Numbered from the stretch's first letter, positions 8,205 through 17,581 are shown. The stretch: DNA of 64,000 bases from Croceicoccus sp. (GCA_002694745.1 NZMY01000059.1:1-64000), one strand, 5' to 3'. Notes: a model not told the origin generated them from the sequence alone. A program made the numbers and translations.

Positions 8205-9803
8205 CTATTTCATCTTTTTGAGTTCGCGCAGTGCGCGATTGGCCGCGATGCGCCCCGCAATACCCGATACGCCGCCGCCCGGATGGGCGCCCGCGCCGCC
8301 GATAAGGAAGCCGGGGAATGGCGGCTTGGGTCCGCCAAAGCCTGTGGCGGGACGATGGACCCCGGCGCGCAGGGCACCGAAATCGACGTGGGTGACACAG
8401 CCGTTGGTGACGTTGAGCCGCTTCTCACGCTCGCGCGCGGTTTCGACGAACCGGCCCACTTCGGTATCGAGACCGTCATAGAACTCACCTAGCTGCGCCT
8501 TGATCGACGTCATCGTGCGATCCTTGAGCTGCTGCGACCAGCCCTCGCGCGCATCGACTGCGATGCTGGGGAGGTAGACATAGGCCAGCGAACCGCCCGG
8601 AGGAGCCTGCGTCGGGTCCGAGTTGGACAGCGGCGTCACCGACACCGCATGTCGCCTGGGAATATCGCCGCGGCGGGCGGCGGCAAAGGACTCGCGCACT
8701 TCATCGGGCGTGCCAATCAGGCCCACGGCCTTGTTGAGATCGGCATCGTCGTGACGCAGGTCCTGATGCTTCTTCAGCGTCAGCGGACCCGACATCGCCA
8801 GATTGGCGAGGAAGGGGGCGGCATTGGAACGGTTCGCGGGCGCGTGCTCGATGCGCTTCATCAACGTGCGGGGCACGCAGCCAGGCGTGGTCAGGCGCAT
8901 GGCCGTGCGCGGATCGCAGGTGGCGATCACCATCTTGGAACGAATGACCCGGCCATCCTGCAGCCGCACACCTTTCGCCGCGCCATCGTCGACGATGATC
9001 TCGGCAACAGGAGCATTGAGTTCGATCTGCGCGCCCGACGCCTCGATACTGCGCGCCAGCGCGTCGGAGAACGACTGGAGGCTGCCGATGGGCTTGCCCG
9101 TGCCATATTTGTGGGTGACGGCGAAAATCATATAGGCGGCCGCATTGCCATCGTCGTCGACGGGGCCGGCGCCCGCGGCAATGCCCAGCAGCAGTGCGAT
9201 GGTCGCCGGATGTTCGAAACGCTCGCATGCGACCTGGTCGGCGGTGGCCTTGGACAGCGCCACCAGCTCGTCCTTCAGCCGCACGTTGCGTACTGCGCTG
9301 CCGATCATCTTGGACATGTTCTTCACGTCGGGACGCCCGGGTTCCGACATCATGATCGGAAAGCCGATGTCCATCATGACGTTCAGCGTCTTCATGAACT
9401 CCAGATAGGCCTTGCCGTCATTGCGATTGATGCGCGCGATGTCTTCGGCGGTGCGGCGATAATCGTAGAACAGCGCGATCGAACTGCCATCGGGATGGAG
9501 ATAGGCGTAGGTCGGATCGGGATCGACCGTGCGCAGCCCGTATTTGGGCAGGTCGAAATCCTCGATGATCCCGGATTTGCGGGCGAACAGCAGTTCCACG
9601 GCGCATGGCGTGACGAGGTGTTCGGGCGCTTCGGGGATCATATAGCCCGAACTGGTCATGCCGCCGACCTTGTCGAGCCGCTCTACCACGAGCACTTTCT
9701 TGCCCTCGCGCGCCAGATATCCGGCAGCGGCCATGCCATTGTGGCCGGCGCCAATCACGACGGCGTCAAACTGGTGGGCTTCAATGTTGGGGTGCGTTGC
9801 CAT
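8205..9803 (-). CDS. CrtI/PYROXD2-like FAD-dependent oxidoreductase
   Basis: A 532-aa flavoprotein. The N-terminal dinucleotide fold is clear (AVVIGAGHNGMAAAGYLA, then an acidic strand end VVERLDKVGG). The C-terminal family signature GGGVSGIAGRIAANRAL closes the FAD site. It belongs with phytoene-desaturase-like amine/carotenoid oxidoreductases, which desaturate or oxidise hydrophobic substrates. It starts 3 nt downstream of the stop of the SDR at 9807, so the two are one operon and probably act in sequence on one compound. The substrate is unknown. Confidence 0.8.
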   Translation of the reverse strand: MATHPNIEAHQFDAVVIGAGHNGMAAAGYLAREGKKVLVVERLDKVGGMTSSGYMIPEAPEHLVTPCAVELLFARKSGIIEDFDLPKYGLRTVDPDPTYAYLHPDGSSIALFYDYRRTAEDIARINRNDGKAYLEFMKTLNVMMDIGFPIMMSEPGRPDVKNMSKMIGSAVRNVRLKDELVALSKATADQVACERFEHPATIALLLGIAAGAGPVDDDGNAAAYMIFAVTHKYGTGKPIGSLQSFSDALARSIEASGAQIELNAPVAEIIVDDGAAKGVRLQDGRVIRSKMVIATCDPRTAMRLTTPGCVPRTLMKRIEHAPANRSNAAPFLANLAMSGPLTLKKHQDLRHDDADLNKAVGLIGTPDEVRESFAAARRGDIPRRHAVSVTPLSNSDPTQAPPGGSLAYVYLPSIAVDAREGWSQQLKDRTMTSIKAQLGEFYDGLDTEVGRFVETAREREKRLNVTNGCVTHVDFGALRAGVHRPATGFGGPKPPFPGFLIGGAGAHPGGGVSGIAGRIAANRALRELKKMK

Positions 9804-9806
9804 GGT

Positions 9807-10643
9807 TCAGGCGTCTGCCGTTGTGGTGTAGGCCTTGCCCCATTCGGCCAGGGCCAGCAGGCGGGTCTTGCGATCGCACTGGATCTGCGGGATCTTTGCC
9901 TCGTCCGGTCCGTCGGGGACCAGCACCAGCGGTTCCTTGCCCAGGCTGGCCAGCGCCAGCGCGCACACGTCGTCAGGGTCATAGGCGATGGAGTAGTCCA
10001 TCCCCAGCCCCTCGGTTGACTTGCGCAGCGTAGGCGTATCCATGATCGGGGCGCCCATGCCGAGGATATCGACATTCTGCCCGTCAAGTTCGGCCCAGAG
10101 CGATTCCACGAAGTTCAGTTCGAACGCCTTGGTGGCGGAATACATGACGAGCCAAGGCTGGCCGCCAAGTCCGGCACCAGAGGACATGACGATGATGCCG
10201 CCCTTGCCGCGCTTTAGGAAGCGGTTGCCAAAGCCGTGGGTGGCTTCCAGCACATTGGCGGCGTTCATCGTCAGCAATCGCAGCGACCGTTCGACCGGCG
10301 AGGCGAGGAAGCTGTTGCCCGCCCCGTCCGCACCGGCATTGGAGATGTACAGACCCACGTCGAGATCGGCGGTTTCCTCGACAATGCGGCCACCGGCGCC
10401 CTGCTCGGTCAGATCGGCAACAAGCGCGCGGAATTCGATACCGTATTCGGAAGCGAGCTGCTTTCCCAGCGCGTCGAGCGCCTCTTGCCGGCGCGAGATG
10501 AGGACGAGGTTGATGCCCATGGCGGCAAGCTGCCTGGCATAGCACGCACCCGTGCCGTCGGAGGCACCAGCGATGACGGCCCAGGGACCATATTTCCTCG
10601 AAAAGGCGGCCCGGTCGAAATCGGGCAGGTCGATCTTGCGCAT
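9807..10643 (-). CDS. short-chain dehydrogenase/reductase
   Basis: A 278-aa SDR. The start is taken as ATG 10643, because the GAGAGGA ribosome-binding site lies just upstream, inside the longer frame that opens at TTG 10664. The cofactor loop is VIAGASDGTG, Asn motif ISNAG, catalytic Tyr-Lys YSATK, and a Ser in VMSSG. It belongs to the group of SDRs of ~270-280 aa with a leading GPWAVIAGAS. It probably reduces a ketone or oxidises an alcohol with NADP(H). Co-transcribed with the CrtI-like flavoprotein. Confidence 0.82.
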   Translation of the reverse strand: MRKIDLPDFDRAAFSRKYGPWAVIAGASDGTGACYARQLAAMGINLVLISRRQEALDALGKQLASEYGIEFRALVADLTEQGAGGRIVEETADLDVGLYISNAGADGAGNSFLASPVERSLRLLTMNAANVLEATHGFGNRFLKRGKGGIIVMSSGAGLGGQPWLVMYSATKAFELNFVESLWAELDGQNVDILGMGAPIMDTPTLRKSTEGLGMDYSIAYDPDDVCALALASLGKEPLVLVPDGPDEAKIPQIQCDRKTRLLALAEWGKAYTTTADA

Positions 10644-11146
10644 AAGCTTTTCTGTTCCTCTCAATTGCCGCAGGCGCGTGCTGGCCCCGGCGATGCTGTT
10701 TGCGGCGCAGCCTATAGATACGTGAAGTGGCGCCCGCCTATCGAGGGGAGGGCGGGCGGGAAGGCTCGGAGCCTGCCGGCCCGCTCAATGTTCGCGGTCT
10801 TGCCGGTCGACGACTCCGGTATAATTGCCGACCGCCGCGCGTCTTAGAGATAGGCGAAGCGGGCGCGGTCCGTCGCGCCCTCCATTGGAATCGCAAGTCC
10901 TGCCGCTTGCGCCCGATCGTGCGTGGCGGTTCAGGCCGCGATGTTGGGCTGGCGATAGCCGATATAATGCAGCGCGATAGTGCGATCGTTTGGGACAGGG
11001 CATCGATATAGGTCTAGGCCATGCGAAGCGAGGTTCGATCAGCACAGCCTTTCGCAGATCTAGGTGCGAGTGCGTGCGGATGATAACTGGATTGCCCTAA
11101 AGATCGCGGAATTCTTCTTACAAGTCGATTCCCACCGTCAAATCCC
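10644..11146. other. 500-bp intergenic region with hairpins, no gene
   Basis: No supported reading frame. It contains a perfect hairpin, GGGCGCG-N6-CGCGCCC (10861-10880), and another GC-rich inverted repeat at 10732-10758 that includes a weak match to the shared lux-box-like motif. Two TATAAT hexamers (near 10819 and 10961) lack good -35 partners. It separates the P450 unit from the SDR/CrtI-like unit. Confidence 0.45.
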
Positions 11147-12445
11147 CTACGCTCCGTCGACATCCCACAGCACATGCAGGGCATCAGGCCCGCGCATATT
11201 CAGGCCGCGGATTTCGGGCTTGGGATAGGCCGGGTCAAAGCGCAGGCCCGGAAGGTCGAGTATCTCTTCCAGCGCGACCTCCATCTCGGTCAGCGCCATG
11301 TGCATGCCAAGACACATGTGCGGCCCAAAGCCAAAACTCAGCAGCGGCCGCATCGGGCGCTTGAGCCACAGCCGGTCGGGATCATCGTACACTTCGGGAT
11401 CGCGGTTGGCGGAAGCGATCGAGCATAGCACCGCCGTTCCCTTGGGTATGGTCATTCCGCCGATTTCCATGTCGCGGGCGGCAATACGGGCAACCGCGCC
11501 GGCCGTGGGATCGCGGCGCATGGTCTCCATGACCGCCTTGGGCACAAGGCTGCGATCCTGGCGCAGTTCCTCCAGCACGTCCGGCTCTTCCAGCAACTGT
11601 ACCATCATATTGGCAAAGCTGCGGGTCGTCGTTTCGCCTGCGGCCAGCAGCAGCATGCGGATGAAGTTCGCGATATCCTCGTCGCTGAACTTCTCGCCCT
11701 CATGCTCGGTCGTCATCATATAGCCGAGGATGTCGTTACGCATTTCACCGCGCGCGCGATATTGCTGCACGATCGGCATCAGCGTTTCGAACATAGATTG
11801 CCCGGCGACCATCGATTGGGGGATGGTGACCTTGGCGACTTCGGGATCGGTCTGCGGGGCGGCGACGACCTGAATGGCCCAGCTTGCCAGATTGCCCAGC
11901 AGGTCTTCGTCATGCGGAAAGCCGAAATAGGCATACATCGCGCGAATGGGGAAGGGCAGGGCAAACTCGCGCAGCAGGTCCGCCTTGCCGTTGGGGCGCA
12001 GTTTCTCGACGAATTCGTTCACAACCACCGGACGGATCAGCGTTTCCATCAGCTTGCGGATCTGGCCGCGCATGAACGGCTTTTGCAGCGTCTTGCGATA
12101 TTTCGTGTGTTCCTCGCCATCCATCGCGGTGAGCAAGAGATTGTCGACGGCGGCCCCGAACCCGTCACCGACGATATAGCTGAGCCAGTCGTCGGGGTTC
12201 ATCAACACCGAATGGATGTCATTATAACGATACAGGGTCACCACAGGCCGGCCTGTCATCATGTAGTCGGCCATGCTGGGAATGCTGTTTTCCTGCAGCA
12301 GGTCGCCGTGCATTACGGGGCACTTGGCGCGCTTCTCCTCGAACATCGGATAGGGGTTGGCGGGTGCGACACCCGAATAGCCGTGGGTGACGAGCGAGTA
12401 ATCCCTGACCATCTGGTCGAGCATTGCATTATATTTGCCGGTCAT
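11147..12445 (-). CDS. cytochrome P450 (copy 1)
   Basis: A 432-aa bacterial class I-type P450. The haem loop is SFGFGPHMCLGMH with Cys at about 378, the I-helix oxygen motif is LLAAGETTTR, and the ExxR pair is ETMR. There is no membrane anchor, so it is soluble and needs a ferredoxin and reductase; the 3Fe-4S-type ferredoxin at 21666 is a candidate partner. ATG 12445 is preferred over TTG 12457 because GGAAAG precedes it. A lux-box-like palindrome at 12565-12580 lies 119 bp upstream, suggesting its own promoter apart from the preceding SDR-P450 pair. It hydroxylates an unknown hydrophobic substrate. Confidence 0.88.
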   Translation of the reverse strand: MTGKYNAMLDQMVRDYSLVTHGYSGVAPANPYPMFEEKRAKCPVMHGDLLQENSIPSMADYMMTGRPVVTLYRYNDIHSVLMNPDDWLSYIVGDGFGAAVDNLLLTAMDGEEHTKYRKTLQKPFMRGQIRKLMETLIRPVVVNEFVEKLRPNGKADLLREFALPFPIRAMYAYFGFPHDEDLLGNLASWAIQVVAAPQTDPEVAKVTIPQSMVAGQSMFETLMPIVQQYRARGEMRNDILGYMMTTEHEGEKFSDEDIANFIRMLLLAAGETTTRSFANMMVQLLEEPDVLEELRQDRSLVPKAVMETMRRDPTAGAVARIAARDMEIGGMTIPKGTAVLCSIASANRDPEVYDDPDRLWLKRPMRPLLSFGFGPHMCLGMHMALTEMEVALEEILDLPGLRFDPAYPKPEIRGLNMRGPDALHVLWDVDGA

Positions 12446-12564
12446 TTCACTTTCCAATCCATGCGGTGCAGGCCAGCTTTCGCGGAGGGTCCGAACCGTT
12501 TACGCAGATGGGCGCCCAGCAGCAGGCTTTGACGACAGTAGAGCCGCCTGGCACCGCGGCTCCA

Positions 12565-12580
12565 CCTATCGCAGGAAAGG
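12565..12580. promoter_or_regulatory. lux-box-like palindrome (shared motif)
   Basis: CCTATC-GCAG-GAAAGG matches the shared CCTATC-N4-GATAGG motif at 11 of 12 arm positions. It lies in the 145-bp gap between the SDR at 12591 and the P450 start at 12445. The distance to the start (119 bp) is longer than for most copies. Confidence 0.5.
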
Positions 12581-12590
12581 GAAGACGGGC

Positions 12591-13349
12591 TTAACCGGCG
12601 GTGATGCCGCCATCGGCAACATGGCACGCTCCGTGCACGGATCGCGCGCGATCCGATGCCAGAAACAGCAGGGGCTCCACGATATCCTCGGGTTGCGACG
12701 GTGGGCGCAGGCCGAAATAGCGGCTGTAGAGCGACTGGTCCGCATGCTCGGGAATTTCAAGGCCAACGGCCATGCCGGTCAGCATGCCGCCGGGCGCCAG
12801 CGCGTTGATGCGAACGGGCTTGTGCATGAATTCCATTGCCAGCGATTTCGTCAAGCTAAGGAGCGCCGACTTGGTCGCGCCATAGGGCGCTGTATAAGCC
12901 TGCCCCAGAAACGCTGCGGTCGAGACCACGTTCACGATATTGCCATGGCTTTCCACCAGATGCGGCATGGCCGCCTGCATCATGAAGAATGGGCCCGATA
13001 CATTGGCCGCAAGCAGCTTGTTCCAGTCTTGAGTCGTGACATCCTCCAGCGCGTGAAAGCGCAGGATACCTGCGACATTGCACAAGACGTCGAGGCGGCC
13101 GAAGGCATCGACCGCTGTCGCGACGGCCTGCGCGCAAACCGCCGGATTGCCCAGATCGCCCGCCATGCTGGCGCATTCGCCTCCGGCTTCCTCTATCCGC
13201 CGCGCGGTTTCCGCCAGCCCGTCGGCATTGATGTCGACAAGGCATACCCTTCCGCCTTCGCTGGCGAACCGAATGCTGGCGGCGCGGCCAAGGCCCGATG
13301 CCGCGCCGGTGACGAGCACGACCTTGCCTGCGAACTCCCCGTCGCTCAT
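12591..13349 (-). CDS. short-chain dehydrogenase/reductase
   Basis: A 252-aa classical SDR with cofactor loop VLVTGAASGLGRAA, Asp for NAD (VCLVDIN), NVAG, a Ser in NVVSTAAFL and catalytic YGATK. The C-terminus SVHGACHVADGG is typical. NAD-dependent alcohol oxidation is expected. The start overlaps the stop of the P450 at 13346 by 4 nt (ATGA), so it is translated with that P450 and probably oxidises the alcohol the P450 makes. Confidence 0.85.
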   Translation of the reverse strand: MSDGEFAGKVVLVTGAASGLGRAASIRFASEGGRVCLVDINADGLAETARRIEEAGGECASMAGDLGNPAVCAQAVATAVDAFGRLDVLCNVAGILRFHALEDVTTQDWNKLLAANVSGPFFMMQAAMPHLVESHGNIVNVVSTAAFLGQAYTAPYGATKSALLSLTKSLAMEFMHKPVRINALAPGGMLTGMAVGLEIPEHADQSLYSRYFGLRPPSQPEDIVEPLLFLASDRARSVHGACHVADGGITAG

Positions 13350-14572
13350 CGCACGTTCCAGACGAGCGGCAGGGTGACGGGCTGGATCATGCCCAGATGA
13401 TATTCAAGCTGGTGGCCAGGCTTGATACTGAACTGCGGGATGCGGCCGAGAAACTCCTCGAGCGCGATCCGCATCTCGCGCTTCGCCAGATGCATGCCGA
13501 TGCAGGTGTGCGGGCCATAGCCGAAGGAAACATGACGCGGCCTGCGCCCGAAATCGACTTTGTCGGGGTTGTCGAACTCTGCCGGATCGCGCCCGGCCAG
13601 CGTGGTGCTCATCATCACTTTATCGCCGGGCATCATCCTTACTCCGTGGAATTCGGTTTCGCGGGTGCAGGTGCGGAACGTGGTCACCGCGGCATAGGCG
13701 CGCATCAGTTCGTCGATGGCATGCGGGATTTCCTCTGGATTGCGGCGGAGGAATTCCTGATCGTCGTGCTCGCGCGCGAGATGCGCGAATTGCAGGCCCA
13801 TGTTGGTGGAGACGGTATCCAGCCCGCCGACAAACAGGTTGAAGGAAAATCCGACCAGCTCGTCATTGTTGAGCTTTGCGCCATCCACGTCGACCGCAAG
13901 GGCATAGCTGATGATGTCGTCGCGAGGCGATTTGCGTCGGTCCTCTATCTGCTCGCGCAGGAAATCGACGACTTTGCGGGTCGCCGCGGCGATCTTTCCC
14001 AGATCGGAAGCGTGGAGCAGGTCGTACTCCCATTCAAGGAAACGCCGCGTGTGATCGAGCGGGAAATCCATCAGTTGGAGGAAAACCTTGATCGGGAATT
14101 CAAACGCGAACTCCGCCATGAATTCGCATTCGCCCCGCTGGCGAAAGGCTTCGACGTAATCCACCGCGTATTGCCGGATCTTGTCATCGAGCGCGGATAC
14201 CGCCTTGGGGGTGAACAGCGGGTTGGCCATCTTGCGATACTTGGCGTGGTTCGGCGGATCGATTTCCACCGGCGTGTTGATCCAGCTTTCGCCAATCAGC
14301 TTGGCGAAGGGAGAGAAATCCTTGCTGGAGAAGGTGTCGGTATCGAAATAGACCTCGCGAAGATGGTCCATGCGCCGCACCACCCACGCCGGCGTTCCAC
14401 CGGGATAGGCGTGGGGTGCGAAGAAGATGTCGGGCTCTTCGGCGTGGATCCGGGGCGCCCACGTGCGATGCGGTTCCTCGCGCGTGGTCATGCCGAAAAT
14501 ATAGGGGAAATTCTTCACAAGCGCGGCAGGCACATGCTCCGGAATGACGGGTTCGGGCATCACTGGCTGCAT
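13346..14572 (-). CDS. cytochrome P450 (copy 2)
   Basis: A 408-aa P450. The haem loop is SFGYGPHTCIGMHLA with Cys at about 357, the I-helix is LFVGGLDTVST (GGxDT type, as in CYP101/111-like terpene hydroxylases), and the ExxR pair is ELMR. The start ATG is preceded by GGGAG with a 6-nt gap. It is soluble and needs a separate ferredoxin. It is divergent from the HxlR regulator, whose probable operator lies between them, so it may be controlled by HxlR. Terpenoid or alicyclic substrates are likely from family habits; not proven. Confidence 0.88.
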   Translation of the reverse strand: MQPVMPEPVIPEHVPAALVKNFPYIFGMTTREEPHRTWAPRIHAEEPDIFFAPHAYPGGTPAWVVRRMDHLREVYFDTDTFSSKDFSPFAKLIGESWINTPVEIDPPNHAKYRKMANPLFTPKAVSALDDKIRQYAVDYVEAFRQRGECEFMAEFAFEFPIKVFLQLMDFPLDHTRRFLEWEYDLLHASDLGKIAAATRKVVDFLREQIEDRRKSPRDDIISYALAVDVDGAKLNNDELVGFSFNLFVGGLDTVSTNMGLQFAHLAREHDDQEFLRRNPEEIPHAIDELMRAYAAVTTFRTCTRETEFHGVRMMPGDKVMMSTTLAGRDPAEFDNPDKVDFGRRPRHVSFGYGPHTCIGMHLAKREMRIALEEFLGRIPQFSIKPGHQLEYHLGMIQPVTLPLVWNVR

Positions 14573-14655
14573 TACTGGCTCCCAATTTCTGGCGACGCGA
14601 TCCGCTTGCGCAGCAGGGACCGGTCAGACCGTTGTTTTCAAAGCCGGGACTATAA

Positions 14656-14680
14656 CCTACACCTCAACCCAACAAGTAGG
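14656..14680. promoter_or_regulatory. inverted repeat in divergent P450/HxlR promoter
   Basis: CCTAC-N15-GTAGG sits between the divergent starts at 14572 (minus) and 14710 (plus). On the minus strand it covers a -10-like TATAGT and the preceding -35 area. The placement fits an HxlR operator acting on both directions. Its arms resemble the lux-box-like motif, but the spacing is different. Confidence 0.45.
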
Positions 14681-14709
14681 ATCACTTTTATGGGGTTAGT
14701 CACCTTTAC

Positions 14710-15069
14710 ATGACTACGTCTGATGCCAATGCTGTCGGGCGGGATGTCAGTCCCGAAGAATACGAGGCGCTTCGCCGCGCGTTGACGATGATTTCAGGCA
14801 AGTGGAAGCTTGAGATATTGTGGCTGCTGTATCATCGCACCCATCGTTTCGGGGAATTGCAGAAAACCATTCGCGGTGTTTCGCAGCATGTGCTGACCAA
14901 GCAGCTGCGCGAGCTTGAGGCGGACGGGCTGATCACGCGAAAAGTCTATGCCGAGGTGCCGCCCCGCGTTGAATATTCGATGACCGATGCCACGCGTGAG
15001 CTTGAGGCGACGATCCAGTCGCTGATGCACTGGTGGGAAAACCATGGCATCAATACGAGGGGTAAATGA
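14710..15069 (+). CDS. HxlR-family transcriptional regulator
   Basis: A 119-aa winged-helix protein covering the whole HxlR fold: GKWKLEILWLL, then FGELQKTIRGVSQHVLTKQLRELEADGLI as the recognition region, then the wing with YSMTD. It has no cysteine, so it is not a thiol-type redox sensor like YodB; ligand sensing is more likely. It overlaps the following nitroreductase gene by 4 nt and diverges from the P450-SDR-P450 unit, suggesting control of both. Confidence 0.88.
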   Translation: MTTSDANAVGRDVSPEEYEALRRALTMISGKWKLEILWLLYHRTHRFGELQKTIRGVSQHVLTKQLRELEADGLITRKVYAEVPPRVEYSMTDATRELEATIQSLMHWWENHGINTRGK

Positions 15070-15644
15070 TGGCAGCAGAACTTGACACGATTTTTGCGGA
15101 GGCGCGCACTTTCAACAGCTATACCGACAGGCCCGTGCCCTCTGCATTGCTGCATGAATTATACGATCATCTGAAATGGGGCCCCACCTCGGCCAATTCC
15201 TGCCCGGCGCGGTTTGTCTTCGTTACATCGGAAGAGGCGAAGGAGCGGTTGCTGGCCTGCGTGAACGAGGGGAACATCGCCAAGGTTCGCTCCGCGCCGG
15301 TCACCGCCATTGTCGCAGCGGATACCCGATTTTACGAGGAGATGCCCAAGCTGTTTCCGTCGCGCGATTTCGCGTCGGCCTTTGCGGGAAAGACCGCGGT
15401 TGTCGACGATCTGCTGGCGCGCAACGTGCCGCTGCAGGGAGCGTATATGATTGTCGCGGCGCGAGGATTGGGATTGGATTGCGGGCCCATGTCGGGCTTT
15501 GATGCAGAGGCGCTGAACCGCGCTTTTTTTCCCGATGGCCGCTGGGAAGCGAATTTCATCTGCGCCCTAGGATATGGTGACAGGACGAGCTTGTTTCCTC
15601 GTAATCCGCGATTGCGGTTTGAGCATGCCTGCCGGATCCTCTGA
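15066..15644 (+). CDS. RutE-like nitroreductase family oxidoreductase
   Basis: A 192-aa FMN-dependent nitroreductase-fold protein. The FMN-binding start TFNSYTDRPVP, the segment WGPTSANSCPARFVFV and the end GYGDRTSLFPRNPRLRF match the RutE/YdfN group, which in pyrimidine breakdown reduces malonic semialdehyde to 3-hydroxypropionate. There is no other rut gene nearby, so the substrate here is probably a related enone, semialdehyde or nitro compound. Translationally coupled to the HxlR gene (ATGA overlap). Confidence 0.75.
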   Translation: MMAAELDTIFAEARTFNSYTDRPVPSALLHELYDHLKWGPTSANSCPARFVFVTSEEAKERLLACVNEGNIAKVRSAPVTAIVAADTRFYEEMPKLFPSRDFASAFAGKTAVVDDLLARNVPLQGAYMIVAARGLGLDCGPMSGFDAEALNRAFFPDGRWEANFICALGYGDRTSLFPRNPRLRFEHACRIL

Positions 15645-15664
15645 CGCGGATTAAACAAACAGAC

Positions 15665-15698
15665 GACCGATCGCCCGACCTATGACCGGGCGATGGTC
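15665..15698. terminator. bidirectional terminator hairpin
   Basis: GACC-g-ATCGCCCG pairs with CGGGCGAT-GGTC around a 9-nt loop, followed by TTTCC on the plus strand. It lies between the convergent nitroreductase (ends 15644) and flavoprotein (ends 15713) genes, so it probably ends transcripts from both sides. Confidence 0.65.
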
Positions 15699-15712
15699 TT
15701 TCCTGTCCCGCC

Positions 15713-16936
15713 TTAGTAAGAGCCCGGAGGTGCTATTGGATCGCCACCGGCAAGGGCGCGGCCCTGAATTTCATAGCCGATCGTGGGAATGTTCTGGATG
15801 TGCCGAAGCGCCATCGAAATGTCGCGCCAGTAACGGTTGATCGGCTTATCGAGCGAAAAGCCCGACGAACCGGCCTGGAACATGAGCGATTCACTGGCCG
15901 CGTGGATCGATTCGACGATCTGGCCGCCCATCGCACGATGGCGAACCTTTTCCTCAGCCGTGAACTCTTCACCCATTCCGACCCGATCGAGCTTTGCGGC
16001 AAGGCTGAACAGGATGGTCTTGGCAGTTTCGACCAATGCGGCAGCTTCACCCAGATCGCGCATATATGCACCCGATCCAGTGCGCGGTCCGATCGTCGTG
16101 GTAAGGACGGGTTTGCCCGATTCCGCTGTCACGATCTCAAGCATGGCTTCGACCGCGCCGATAAGCTGGGCAAGACCGGGGGTCCGCACCATCGGAACTG
16201 CGGGAACAAGGTCCGACGGCGCGCCGAAATGTTTCTTGGTGGGATCGATTTGTCCGGTGCGTTCATTCATCAAAGCCATCTGGCTGTCAGGAATGAAAAC
16301 GTCTTTTGCAATCGCGGTGTCGGAACCGGTGCCCTGCATGCCGCTGACGAACCAAGTATCCTTGATCTCGAATTCGCTCATCGGAATGTAGCACATGTTG
16401 ATGCCGGGTACGACGGGGCCGTCGTAATCCTCGAGAACGACGCCCTGTTGCGTCCAAGTCGCCTGTCGCGAACCCGACATATAGGGCCACGCGCCATTGA
16501 TAATCCAGCCGCCGTCAACCTTGCGCGCCTTGCCGGGCGGGTTATACGCGCCGCACACCGGCTGCGGTCCGTCGGCAAAAACAGCGTCCTGCACGCTGTC
16601 CGGCGCAAGGCTGGTGACCCAGGTAGTGCCATTGATGATCTGCATGACCCAGCTTACTGCCGGGTCGCCTTTGGCGATCTCCATCTGGACGCGGGAGAAA
16701 TCGGTGGGCGAAAGGCCAAAGCCGCCGAGGCGTTGCGGCACGATCAGTTGCAGGAAACCTTCTTCCTTGAGCATTCGGTCAACCGCCTCCGTCGGGCTGC
16801 GGCGTTTTTCCCCTTCGGGCGCCTGCTCGGCCAGGAACGGGCGAAGTTCTTTCGCGCGGGCGACAAGCTTGTCTGCGACGGATTTATCAGCCCATCCGCA
16901 AACTTGCTCAAGAGGTGCTTTTGCCAAAGTAGCCAT
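15713..16936 (-). CDS. acyl-CoA-dehydrogenase-fold flavin monooxygenase (HsaA-like)
   Basis: A 407-aa protein. It has the acyl-CoA dehydrogenase N-terminal helix domain (LIVPQRLGGFG), a middle beta domain (VDGGWIINGAWPYMSG) and the type-2 C-terminal domain seen in two-component flavin hydroxylases such as HsaA. These oxygenate phenols or steroid-ring products with FMNH2/FADH2 from a separate reductase. A simple dehydrogenase role is the alternative. Start ATG 16936 is preferred to 16945, as AAGGA then sits 8 nt upstream. Last gene of the Rieske operon. Confidence 0.75.
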   Translation of the reverse strand: MATLAKAPLEQVCGWADKSVADKLVARAKELRPFLAEQAPEGEKRRSPTEAVDRMLKEEGFLQLIVPQRLGGFGLSPTDFSRVQMEIAKGDPAVSWVMQIINGTTWVTSLAPDSVQDAVFADGPQPVCGAYNPPGKARKVDGGWIINGAWPYMSGSRQATWTQQGVVLEDYDGPVVPGINMCYIPMSEFEIKDTWFVSGMQGTGSDTAIAKDVFIPDSQMALMNERTGQIDPTKKHFGAPSDLVPAVPMVRTPGLAQLIGAVEAMLEIVTAESGKPVLTTTIGPRTGSGAYMRDLGEAAALVETAKTILFSLAAKLDRVGMGEEFTAEEKVRHRAMGGQIVESIHAASESLMFQAGSSGFSLDKPINRYWRDISMALRHIQNIPTIGYEIQGRALAGGDPIAPPGSY

Positions 16937-16957
16937 TTCATGCATCCTTTCGATTAT

Positions 16958-17581
16958 TCAGACAGTCTGGTCGGCGGTGTCGAGTAGCCATTTTTCAAGG
17001 CTGTCCGCGCTTTCATTCCAGAGCATCAACCAGTTCTCGTCGGCTGGCACCAGAAGGGTGCTCAACTGGAGGCGAACAAGTATTTCAACGAAAGCTATGG
17101 CATTTATAGTCTTGCCAAGCTTTGCCTCGATATATTTGAAGGTAGGTTCCAACGCCGAATGGACGGCCAGCTTGTATCGGGCGAACCTACTGCGGAAGAA
17201 CGACAGGTGAAACCGCGGTTCGACTTCGAAAACGCGATCGGGGGAATTCTCATTGGTGTAGCGCGCATAGAACTGCATCACCTGCCGGAACCGTTCGATC
17301 GGGTCATCGATGCCTTCCGCCGCTTCGCGAATGCCATTTTCGAACCCGATGCAGACAAACTCTGCGACTGCGGCAAGTACGTCGTCCTTGCTGGAGAAAT
17401 AGCGATAAAGCGTGCCGCGCGAGACGCCGCTCGCTTCGATGATGTCGCTCATCGAAAGGCGCCTGACGCCGCGCTCGGCTATGGCATCCAGCGCTCCCGA
17501 CAGGATCTTTATGACGCTGGGAGACATAACAAAATCGTCTCCTACCTCGGCAGAGGCGGCAAATTCAGGCTGGAACTTCAC
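16958..17581 (-). CDS. TetR-family transcriptional regulator
   Basis: A 207-aa regulator. The helix-turn-helix is at residues ~25-70 (ALDAIAERGVRRLSMSDI, EASGVSRGTLYRYFSSKDDVL), followed by an all-helical ligand domain. It starts with GTG behind GGGGG and overlaps the stop of the SDR at 17578. It lies inside the Rieske operon, so it probably regulates that operon through the palindrome at 21600-21620, which covers the divergent promoter. Confidence 0.88.
   Translation of the reverse strand: MKFQPEFAASAEVGDDFVMSPSVIKILSGALDAIAERGVRRLSMSDIIEASGVSRGTLYRYFSSKDDVLAAVAEFVCIGFENGIREAAEGIDDPIERFRQVMQFYARYTNENSPDRVFEVEPRFHLSFFRSRFARYKLAVHSALEPTFKYIEAKLGKTINAIAFVEILVRLQLSTLLVPADENWLMLWNESADSLEKWLLDTADQTV

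Noticed and set aside
10737-10752. CCTATC-GAGG-GGAGGG as another lux-box-like site
   Set aside because: Right arm matches only 3 of 6, and the sequence is inside a GC-rich inverted repeat (10732-10758), so it is more simply a hairpin.
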